From JBIOHJ01 sp044448905 (GTDB taxonomy: Bacteria; Bacteroidota; Bacteroidia; AKYH767-A; OLB10), in contig JBIOHJ010000104.1 of the NCBI GenBank assembly GCA_044448905.1, positions 1 through 11,260 of the forward strand: a stretch of 11,260 nt of DNA. The letters are read 5' to 3'. The translations under genes were made by a program, and so were the position numbers. Shown here piece by piece: positions 5,960 to 11,260 of this stretch. How positions within the stretch are numbered: position 1 is the stretch's first letter; each line of letters starts with the position of its first letter. The notes under the pieces are model-generated. The model was not told the DNA's origin. It saw only the letters and a program-made list of their open reading frames with translations, and ran no database searches.

Positions 5960-6328
5960 TTATTTTGCTGGTGGTGCTGCCGGTGCAGGTGTTGCTGCTG
6001 CTGCCGGGGCCGCTGCTGTTGTAGCTGTTGTAGTTGCTGCTGAAGTTTCACCTTCCGCTGCTTTATCTTTATTTCCTGAGTGTGCTCTGAAAGTTCGTGT
6101 GGGTGCAAATTCACCTAGTTTATGACCTACCATATTTTCAGTAATGTAAACCGGGATAAATTTATTCCCGTTATGTACTGCTAAAGTATTTCCAACAAAG
6201 TCCGGAGAAATCATACTTCTTCTTGACCATGTTTTAATAACAGTTTTTTTCTTTCCCGTATTCATTTTTAAAACCCTTGCTTCGAGTTTGTAATCAATGA
6301 AGGGGCCTTTTTTAAGCGAACGACTCAT
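5960..6328 (-). CDS. rpsS: 30S ribosomal protein S19 (uS19) with Ala/Thr/Pro-rich C-terminal extension
   Basis: S19 is a 30S head protein that contacts S13 and the central protuberance of the large subunit. The 122-residue product begins MSRSLKKGPFIDYKLEARVL and has the full fold: TVIKTWSRRSMISPDFVGNT, then AVHNGNKFIPVYITENMVGH and KLGEFAPTRTFRAH, ending at about residue 87. The family is normally about 90 residues. Here a further 35 or so residues follow, almost only Ala, Thr and Pro with a final Lys (for example TTTATTAAAPAAAATPAP). Codons in the tail are mostly GCN, ACN and CCN, with a 9-bp tandem duplication. The extension should be disordered and is probably lineage-specific. The gene starts 41 nt after rplB and stops one base before rplV. 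Confidence 0.97.
   Translation of the reverse strand: MSRSLKKGPFIDYKLEARVLKMNTGKKKTVIKTWSRRSMISPDFVGNTLAVHNGNKFIPVYITENMVGHKLGEFAPTRTFRAHSGNKDKAAEGETSAATTTATTAAAPAAAATPAPAAPPAK
6014..6032. repeat. 9-bp tandem duplication in the rpsS tail
   Basis: The plus strand reads GCTGTTGTA twice in succession at 6015-6032, and the match extends one base on the left. In rpsS it encodes Thr-Thr-Ala twice, at about residues 100-105. It lies within a GC-richer stretch (about 5963-6061) dominated by GCT/GCC/GTT triplets on the plus strand. This is what replication slippage in a triplet-rich coding region would produce. Confidence 0.75.
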
Positions 6329-6333
6329 TAGTT

Positions 6334-6368
6334 AGTTTACAGTTTACAGTATTCAGTTCGGAGTTGAT
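6334..6368. repeat. Array of five 7-bp AGTNNNN units in the rpsS-rplB spacer
   Basis: On the plus strand the bases split exactly into five 7-mers, each starting AGT: AGTTTAC, AGTTTAC, AGTATTC, AGTTCGG, AGTTGAT. The first two are identical. The array occupies 35 of the 41 bases between the rpsS start and the rplB stop, so it is confined to non-coding sequence. From memory, short AGT-type heptad arrays of mixed units occur between genes in various Bacteroidota genomes; I know of no established function. Confidence 0.75.
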
Positions 6369-6369
6369 A

Positions 6370-7194
6370 TTATTTTTTTCTTCTCTCTATAATGTATTTA
6401 TTAGTTGGATTATTTTTCTTGCGTGTCTTATAACCTTTTGCAAATAATCCTTTGCGTGAACGCGGATGTCCTCCTGAAGCACGCCCTTCACCACCACCCA
6501 TCGGATGATCAACCGGGTTCATTGCCACACCACGTACTCTTGGCCTGCGGCCTAACCAGCGTGTGCGTCCTGCCTTTCCATAGCTTTCTTTGTTGTGATC
6601 AGTATTTGAAACGGTACCAATAGTTGCCAGGCAGCTCGCAAGGATAATACGGGTTTCGCCTGAAGGCATTTTTATTGTTGCATATTTACCTTCGCGCGCA
6701 GCAAGCTGTGCATACGCACCCGCACTGCGTGCTAATTTACCGCCTTGTCCGGGGCGCATTTCGATATTGTGAATGAGCGTACCAAGCGGAATATCTTTAA
6801 GGAACATTGCATTGCCGATTTCGGGAGTTGCGTTTTCTCCTGAAGTTATTGTTTTGCCTACCTGCAAGCCGTTAGGAGCTACTATATATCTTTTTTCGCC
6901 ATCTGAATAAAAAACCAATGCAATATTTGCGGTACGGTTCGGGTCATATTCTATGGTTTTTACCACTCCTTTAATTCCAAACTTCTCTCTTTTAAAATCA
7001 ACCGTACGAAGCATTTTGCGATGACCACCTCCAATATAACGCATGGTCATTTTACCGGTGTTATTTCTACCGCCTGAACGTTTCTTTGCAACCAGCAGCG
7101 ATTTTTCGGGCTTGCCGGCTGTTAGTTCATCAAAGTCATTCAGCGTCATGAAACGCTGGCCGGGTGTGGTTGGATTATATTTTTTTATTCCCAT
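6370..7194 (-). CDS. rplB: 50S ribosomal protein L2 (uL2)
   Basis: L2 is one of the most conserved large-subunit proteins. It is needed for subunit joining and supports the peptidyl transferase centre. The 274-residue length is standard. The product begins MGIKKYNPTTPGQRFMT, has the OB-fold and SH3-like domains with GRNNTGKMTMRYIGGGHRK and EYDPNRTANIALVFYSDGEK. It then has IHNIEMRPGQGGKLARSAGA and the C-terminal signature RGVAMNPVDHPMGGGEGR. His230 in VDHPMGGG aligns with the conserved histidine near the catalytic centre (His229 in E. coli). The C-terminal tail GYKTRKKNNPTNKYIIERRKK is basic. It starts 13 nt after rplW and is followed by a 41-nt spacer with the heptad array. Confidence 0.99.
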   Translation of the reverse strand: MGIKKYNPTTPGQRFMTLNDFDELTAGKPEKSLLVAKKRSGGRNNTGKMTMRYIGGGHRKMLRTVDFKREKFGIKGVVKTIEYDPNRTANIALVFYSDGEKRYIVAPNGLQVGKTITSGENATPEIGNAMFLKDIPLGTLIHNIEMRPGQGGKLARSAGAYAQLAAREGKYATIKMPSGETRIILASCLATIGTVSNTDHNKESYGKAGRTRWLGRRPRVRGVAMNPVDHPMGGGEGRASGGHPRSRKGLFAKGYKTRKKNNPTNKYIIERRKK

Positions 7195-7207
7195 GTGTTT
7201 ACAAGAA

Positions 7208-7498
7208 TTAAATGCTGCTGTAAAAATCTATGGTTTCGCCTTTTTTCAATGTTACAATTGCTTTTTTACATCTTCCTTTGACGCCTTTTGTAAAACCGCT
7301 TTTTGTTCCTCTTGTTTTTACTTTTCCGCGGTATTGCATTGTATTAACCGAGTCAACCGCTACTCCATACATGGATTCGACAGCCTGCTTGATTTGAATT
7401 TTATTTGCTTTGAGGTCAACCAAAAAACCATAATGCCCGAGTGTTTCTCCCAGCTTAGTCATCTTTTCGGATATGACGGGTTGTTTTAAGACTTTCAT
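7208..7498 (-). CDS. rplW: 50S ribosomal protein L23 (uL23)
   Basis: L23 lies at the exit of the peptide tunnel and is the main docking point for trigger factor and SRP. The 96-residue product begins MKVLKQPVISEKMTKLGET, matching the family's IxxPxxTEKxT start, followed by YGFLVDLKANKIQIKQAVESMYGV, the conserved strand-helix with the KxxIKxAVExxF/YxV pattern. The segment VNTMQYRGKVKTRG and a basic loop precede KKAIVTLKKGETIDFY. Length is normal. The start overlaps the rplD stop by four bases (ATGA), so translation of the two is probably coupled. It ends 13 nt before rplB. Confidence 0.97.
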   Translation of the reverse strand: MKVLKQPVISEKMTKLGETLGHYGFLVDLKANKIQIKQAVESMYGVAVDSVNTMQYRGKVKTRGTKSGFTKGVKGRCKKAIVTLKKGETIDFYSSI

Positions 7499-8124
7499 TT
7501 CATTAATGTTTTTTCAATAACAGATAATGCACCCTCAGCAACTACGAGTTGCCGGGCGTTTAAAATATCGTAAGTATTTAAATCCGAAGCCGCTACAACC
7601 TTGCTTTTCTGTAAATTTCGGGACGACAAATATAGATTATTATTTGGAGCGGAAGTTACAATAAGTGTTTTTTTGTCGCTTAAGCTGAGATTCTTTAACA
7701 GGCTGGTAAACTCTTTGGTTTTCGGCTGGTCGAAATTGAAATCTTCAAGAACAGTTATGCTGTTATCTTTTGCTTTGTATGAGAGTGCTGAAATGCGGGC
7801 AACCCTCTTGAGCTTTTTATTCAGCTTAAAACCGTAATCACGCGGAACAGGTCCAAACACGGTCCCACCACCCACAAATAAAGGCGATTTCATACTGCCT
7901 GCGCGTGCACCACCTGTTCCTTTCTGACGTTTTAGCTTTTTAGTAGTTGCGGTAACTTCGTTGCGTTGTTTTGATTTTGAAGTACCCTGCCGTTGATTGG
8001 CAAGATATTGTTTCACGTCAAGGTATATGGCATGATCGTTTGGCTCTGCACCAAAAATTTCGGCATTCAGCTTAACTTTTCTGCCTGAATCTTTTCCGTT
8101 AGATTGTAGTATCTGAAGTTCCAT
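7495..8124 (-). CDS. rplD: 50S ribosomal protein L4 (uL4)
   Basis: L4 has a globular domain on the ribosome surface and a long loop that, with L22, lines the tunnel constriction. In E. coli it also represses its own operon by binding the S10 leader. The 209-residue product begins MELQILQSNGKDSGRKVKL. The loop at about residues 50-95 carries QGTSKSKQRNEVTATTKKLK and RQKGTGGARAGSMKSPLFVGGGTVFGP, the L4 signature region. The core ends with TYDILNARQLVVAEGALSVIE. Length is normal. It starts one base after rplC (TAA A ATG) and overlaps rplW by four bases. There is no room upstream of rpsJ for an E. coli-type leader, so self-regulation by L4 would need a different target here. Confidence 0.98.
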   Translation of the reverse strand: MELQILQSNGKDSGRKVKLNAEIFGAEPNDHAIYLDVKQYLANQRQGTSKSKQRNEVTATTKKLKRQKGTGGARAGSMKSPLFVGGGTVFGPVPRDYGFKLNKKLKRVARISALSYKAKDNSITVLEDFNFDQPKTKEFTSLLKNLSLSDKKTLIVTSAPNNNLYLSSRNLQKSKVVAASDLNTYDILNARQLVVAEGALSVIEKTLMK

Positions 8125-8125
8125 T

Positions 8126-8743
8126 TTAAATTTCGACTTTAATGTATGAACCTTTTGCCCCCGGAACCGCGCCTTTAATTAAAAGGAGATTCTGATCGGG
8201 AATAATTTTTATTATCTGAAGATTTTGAACTTTTACTCTCTCAACACCCATATGACCGGGAAGCCGCTTACCTTTAATTACCCGTGAAGCGAAAGATGAG
8301 TTTCCCATTGAGCCGGGCGCCCTTAAACGGTTATGCTGACCGTGGGTAGCACCGCCAACGCCACTAAAATGATGTCTTTTAACAACTCCCTGGAAGCCTT
8401 TTCCTTTTGAAGTGCCGATTACATCACAATAAACACCCTCGGTAAATGAATCCACCTTAACTTCATCACCAGGTTTTACTTCGCCAATAAAATGACGAAA
8501 CTCTACTACTTTACGCTTAGGTGTTGTATTTACCTTTTTAAAATGGCCTTTTAAAGCTGCGGTGGTGTGCTTTTCTTTCTGCTCGTCAAAAGCGAGCTGA
8601 ACGGCATTGTAACCGTCTTTCTCCACTGTTTTTACCTGTGTTACCACACAAGGACCAGCCTGTAAAACCGTACAAGGGATGTTTTTCCCTTCGGCTGTAT
8701 AAATACTGGTCATCCCGATTTTCTTGCCTATAATTCCTGACAT
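8126..8743 (-). CDS. rplC: 50S ribosomal protein L3 (uL3)
   Basis: L3 is an early assembly protein of the large subunit whose long loop reaches toward the peptidyl transferase centre. The 205-residue product begins MSGIIGKKIGMTSIYTAEGK, has VIGTSKGKGFQGVVKRHHFSGV, THGQHNRLRAPGSMGNSS, and the signature region GKRLPGHMGVERVKVQNL, ending in LLLIKGAVPGAKGSYIKVEI. His164 in LPGHMG stands where E. coli has Gln150, the residue methylated by PrmB, so that modification should not occur here; a histidine is common at this site outside Proteobacteria. The gene starts after a 90-nt spacer downstream of rpsJ and ends one base before rplD. Confidence 0.98.
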   Translation of the reverse strand: MSGIIGKKIGMTSIYTAEGKNIPCTVLQAGPCVVTQVKTVEKDGYNAVQLAFDEQKEKHTTAALKGHFKKVNTTPKRKVVEFRHFIGEVKPGDEVKVDSFTEGVYCDVIGTSKGKGFQGVVKRHHFSGVGGATHGQHNRLRAPGSMGNSSFASRVIKGKRLPGHMGVERVKVQNLQIIKIIPDQNLLLIKGAVPGAKGSYIKVEI

Positions 8744-8833
8744 TTTATTTTAAGTTAAAGCCAGAGGTTACTTCGGTGAGCAACGTGACATGTTATTATT
8801 TACTGATTATGAATACTCAAATACTTTAAAGAA
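8744..8833 (-). promoter_or_regulatory. rpsJ-rplC spacer with mini-ORF and small hairpin
   Basis: This is the longest gene-free stretch in the window (90 nt). On the transcribed strand an ATG at 8791 opens a 7-codon frame (MSRCSPK) ending in TAA at 8768. The bases at 8767-8784 can form a six-pair hairpin, GTTGCT with AGTAAC (one G-T pair), around the loop CACCGA, so the mini-ORF stop codon lies in its 3' arm. Downstream of it there are only A/T-rich bases up to the rplC start. I found no TAnnTTTG promoter box and no T-run terminator. A leader or attenuation role is conceivable, but the structure is weak. Confidence 0.3.
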
Positions 8834-9139
8834 CTACACTTTTATTTCCACTTCCACACCGCTTGGCAATTCTAATTTCATTAATGCATCAACGGTTTTC
8901 GCAGTGGTGCTGTAAATATCGAGCAGACGTTTATAAGAACATAATTTAAATTGTTCGCGTGCTTTTTTATTTGCGTGAGGCGAGCGCAATACGGTATAAA
9001 TTCTCTTTTCGGTTGGAAGCGGTATGGGGCCACTTACAACGGCTCCGGTTGATTTAACCGTTTTTACGATTTTCTCGGATGATTTATCAACGAGATTGAA
9101 GTCGTATGATTTTAGTTTAATTCGAATGCGCTGGCTCAT
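8834..9139 (-). CDS. rpsJ: 30S ribosomal protein S10 (uS10)
   Basis: S10 is a 30S head protein that in many bacteria also acts as NusE, partnering NusB in transcription antitermination. The 101-residue product begins MSQRIRIKLKSYDFNLVDKS, followed by the loop with TGAVVSGPIPLPTEKRIYTVLRSPHANKKAREQF, which includes the S10 signature (GPIPLPT and SPHxNKxxREQFE-like), and ends LELPSGVEVEIKV. Length is normal. It lies only 25 nt downstream of fusA, without a tuf gene between, the arrangement I associate with Bacteroidota. A 90-nt spacer separates it from rplC. The stop is TAG. The start has A/T-rich upstream bases and no Shine-Dalgarno sequence. Confidence 0.98.
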   Translation of the reverse strand: MSQRIRIKLKSYDFNLVDKSSEKIVKTVKSTGAVVSGPIPLPTEKRIYTVLRSPHANKKAREQFKLCSYKRLLDIYSTTAKTVDALMKLELPSGVEVEIKV

Positions 9140-9164
9140 TTTATAAAGAACGTTTTTTATTGTG

Positions 9165-11260
9165 TTAAGCGACTTTTTCGGTTTTGCCTTTTACTTTGGC
9201 TATTACTTCTTCGGCCAATGACCTTGGAACTTCACTGTAGTGAGAAAACTCCATGGTGGAAGAAGCTCTGCCTGATGTGATGGTTCGTAATGAAGTTACA
9301 TAACCAAACATTTGTGACAAAGGAACTTTAGCTTTAATTACCTGCGCACCTGCGCGTGTGTCCATCCCTTCAAGATGGCCTCTCCTTTTATTCAGATCGC
9401 CCATTACGTCACCCATGTTCTCTTCGGGGGTAACCACTTCAACTTTCATGATGGGCTCAAGCAAAACAGGTTTTGCTTTTGGCAACGCTTCGCGGTATGC
9501 AGTGCGTGCGCAAATTTCAAATGAGAGCGAATCGGAATCCACATTGTGATACGACCCGTCATATAATCTTACTTTTAAGCTGTCAAGCGGATAGCCTGCA
9601 AGCACACCATTTTGCATAGCAGCTTTAAATCCTTTTTCGACTGATGGAATAAATTCGCGGGGAATATTTCCACCAGTAATTTCATTTTCGAACTGCAAAC
9701 CAACTTGGCCTTCATCAACCGGAGAAATAACAACGCGTATATCTGCAAACTTACCTCTGCCACCTGTTTGTTTTTTATAAAGCTCGCGATGGTCAACCGT
9801 TCCGGTGATGGCTTCTTTATAAGCAACCTGGGGAGCGCCCTGGCTGCATTCAACTTTAAATTCACGCTTTAACCGGTCAACAATAATTTCGAGGTGAAGC
9901 TCACCCATACCGCTGATAATTGTTTGCCCGGTATCTTCATCAGATTTTACACGGAATGTGGGATCTTCTTCAGCTAATTTTGCAAGAGCCATTCCCAATT
10001 TATCCACATCAGCCTGAGTTTTTGGTTCAACCGCCAAACCGATTACCGGCTCAGGGAAAGTGATGGATTCAAGCACGATAGGATGCTTCTCATCGCACAA
10101 TGTATCACCGGTCTTAATCTCCTTAAAACCAACGGCTGCGCCAATATCACCTGCTTCAATACTATCAATAGGATTTTGTTTATTGGCATGCATGCGGATG
10201 ATGCGTGATATCCTTTCATTTTTTCCAGAACGAGCGTTAAGAACATACGATCCGGCTTTGAGCGTTCCTGAATAAACACGGAAGAAAGCCAACCGGCCAA
10301 CAAAAGGATCGGTCATTATTTTAAAAGCAAGTGCAGCGAAGTGATCTTTTGCATCGGCTTTCCGCTCTTCTTCTTTTTCGGTATCAGGATTAATACCGAT
10401 AACAGGAGGTACGTCCATTGGTGATGGAAGGTAAGTAATTACCGAATCCAACATGGTTTGCACCCCTTTATTTTTAAATGCCGAGCCGCAAAGTATCGGG
10501 GTAATAGTCATCGCGATGGTTGCTTTGCGTACAGCATCCATTAATTCGTCTTTTGTAATTGAATCCGGGTTATCAAAGAACTTTTCCAGCAAATGGTCAT
10601 CAAATTCAGCTACCGCTTCAACCAGCTTTGCTCTCCATACTTTTACTTCGTCAACAATTTCAGCAGGCATTGGAATTTCCTTAAAAGTCATTCCTTTACC
10701 TTCTTCATCCCAAATAATAGCTTTGTTCGAAATCAAATCAACTACTCCTTTGAAGTGTTCTTCAGAGCCAATCGGATATTGAAGAGGAATCGGATTTGCC
10801 CCAAGCCTTTCTTTAATTTGTTTCACCACACTAAAAAAATCAGCACCGGCTCGGTCCATTTTATTTACAAATCCAATGCGGGGAACATTGTATTTGTTCA
10901 TCTGGCGCCAAACGGTTTCACTTTGTGGTTCCACACCGCCAACTGCACAGAATAACGCTACAGCTCCATCCAATACGCGAAGCGACCTTTCCACTTCAAC
11001 TGTAAAATCAACGTGACCGGGTGTATCAATAATATTTATTTTGAATTTCTCATTATTGTAATTCCAGTAACAGGTGGTTGCTGCCGAAGTAATCGTAATG
11101 CCGCGTTCCTGTTCCTGTACCATCCAATCCATGGTGGCCGCGCCTTCATGCACCTCACCAATCTTATGCGTTACCCCCGTATAATACAATATACGCTCGG
11201 TAGTGGTTGTTTTACCGGCATCGATATGCGCTGAGATTCCGATGTTGCGCGTATATTTTA
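9165..11260 (-). CDS. fusA: Elongation factor G (EF-G), 5' end cut by window edge
   Basis: EF-G is the GTPase that moves tRNAs and mRNA through the ribosome after each peptide bond, and with RRF it splits ribosomes for recycling. The visible part has 697 codons; the frame is open to the window edge, and the missing part is probably about six residues including the start. The first visible residues read KYTRNIGISAHIDAGKTTTT, which contains the G1 loop. A TTG at 11189 is an internal Leu, not a start. Other GTPase motifs are RGITITSAATT (G2), DTPGHVDF (G3), NKMD (G4) and GSAF (G5). Domain II begins near FKIMTDPFVGRLAFFRVYSG, domain III contains GMGELHLEIIVDRL, domain IV has HRELYKKQTGGRGKF, and domain V has EPIMKVEVVTPEENMGDVMGDL. 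It precedes rpsJ by 25 nt and is the last gene of the str segment. Confidence 0.99.
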   Translation of the reverse strand, partial: KYTRNIGISAHIDAGKTTTTERILYYTGVTHKIGEVHEGAATMDWMVQEQERGITITSAATTCYWNYNNEKFKINIIDTPGHVDFTVEVERSLRVLDGAVALFCAVGGVEPQSETVWRQMNKYNVPRIGFVNKMDRAGADFFSVVKQIKERLGANPIPLQYPIGSEEHFKGVVDLISNKAIIWDEEGKGMTFKEIPMPAEIVDEVKVWRAKLVEAVAEFDDHLLEKFFDNPDSITKDELMDAVRKATIAMTITPILCGSAFKNKGVQTMLDSVITYLPSPMDVPPVIGINPDTEKEEERKADAKDHFAALAFKIMTDPFVGRLAFFRVYSGTLKAGSYVLNARSGKNERISRIIRMHANKQNPIDSIEAGDIGAAVGFKEIKTGDTLCDEKHPIVLESITFPEPVIGLAVEPKTQADVDKLGMALAKLAEEDPTFRVKSDEDTGQTIISGMGELHLEIIVDRLKREFKVECSQGAPQVAYKEAITGTVDHRELYKKQTGGRGKFADIRVVISPVDEGQVGLQFENEITGGNIPREFIPSVEKGFKAAMQNGVLAGYPLDSLKVRLYDGSYHNVDSDSLSFEICARTAYREALPKAKPVLLEPIMKVEVVTPEENMGDVMGDLNKRRGHLEGMDTRAGAQVIKAKVPLSQMFGYVTSLRTITSGRASSTMEFSHYSEVPRSLAEEVIAKVKGKTEKVA

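Noticed and set aside
5786..6043. Plus-strand frame with a Cys-rich end (CCCCC-like)
   Set aside because: It is the antisense shadow of the GC-rich rpsS tail and rplV. The Cys run comes from TGC/TGT triplets in the antisense of Ala and Thr codons, and the coding strand is strongly supported by two ribosomal proteins.
5959..6114. A 52-codon Gln-rich N-terminal extension of L22 in the frame that stays open upstream of rplV
   Set aside because: This stretch is the end of rpsS. GCA, ACA and CCA codons of the S19 tail read one base off give CAG, CAA and CAC, so a Gln/His-rich frame without stops appears automatically. The L22 start at 5958 matches family members.
7043..7489. A 148-codon plus-strand frame opposite rplB and rplW
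   Set aside because: It lies antisense to two well-supported genes, has no recognisable protein features beyond hydrophobic and Phe/Cys-rich composition, and fits an antisense shadow.
8776..8786. An 11-base match (inverted) between the rpsJ-rplC spacer and the start of the rpsE 3' region near 241
   Set aside because: One 11-base match in 11 kb on either strand is not surprising, and one copy is coding sequence with ordinary S5 codons.
8774..8833. A promoter in the rpsJ-rplC spacer
   Set aside because: A TTTG occurs, but no TAnnTTTG box lies at a suitable distance downstream, so a Bacteroidota-type promoter is not supported by the sequence.
9575..9865. A 96-codon minus-strand frame inside fusA
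   Set aside because: It is another frame of the EF-G domain III-IV coding region, with no family resemblance and no independent start context.
11187..11189. TTG as the start of EF-G
   Set aside because: The frame continues upstream to the window edge and encodes the G1 GTP-binding loop AHIDAGKT, so this codon is an internal Leu and the true start is outside the window.

Overview
The window holds a compact, unidirectional block of translation genes, all on the minus strand and covering more than 90% of the bases. Read in transcription order (right to left) it contains fusA (5' end cut off), rpsJ, rplC, rplD, rplW, rplB, rpsS, rplV, rpsC, rplP, rpmC, rpsQ, rplN, rplX, rplE, rpsN, rpsH, rplF, rplR, rpsE and rpmD (3' end cut off). 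This is the tail of the str operon joined to the S10 and spc ribosomal protein operons in the classical bacterial order, with no gene missing and none inserted. No stretch above 90 bases lacks a gene.

The organism is most likely a member of the Bacteroidota, probably not a well-studied genus. The sequence is fairly AT-rich. fusA is followed directly by rpsJ with no tuf gene between them. S14 is the 89-residue form without zinc cysteine pairs. S3 has an Arg/Gly/Asp-rich tail. Most starts lack a Shine-Dalgarno sequence and have A/T-rich upstream bases. The L22, S10, S14, L5 and EF-G sequences look Bacteroidota-like. This placement rests on recognition of protein sequences, not on a search.

Layout: 9165-11260 EF-G; 8834-9139 S10; 8744-8833 the longest spacer (90 nt); 3771-8743 the rest of the S10 cluster (L3, L4, L23, L2, S19, L22, S3, L16, L29, S17); 3707-3770 a 64-nt spacer at the point where E. 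coli splits its S10 and spc operons; 1-3706 the spc cluster (L14, L24, L5, S14, S8, L6, L18, S5, L30). All products are ribosomal subunits except EF-G, the GTPase that drives translocation. Spacers are very short, including one 4-nt ATGA overlap and three TAAAATG stop/start junctions, so co-transcription and translational coupling are likely.

The gene content is ordinary and I see no new multi-gene system. The less ordinary details are: (i) degenerate 7-bp periodic arrays (AGTNNNN units) in the rpsS-rplB and rpsQ-rplN spacers; (ii) an Ala/Thr/Pro-rich low-complexity tail of about 35 residues on S19, with a 9-bp tandem duplication; (iii) the rpsJ-rplC spacer with a 7-codon mini-ORF over a small hairpin; (iv) a small hairpin in the rplX-rplE spacer, near where the S8 repressor binds in E. 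coli; and (v) no room for an E. coli-type S10 leader upstream of rpsJ.
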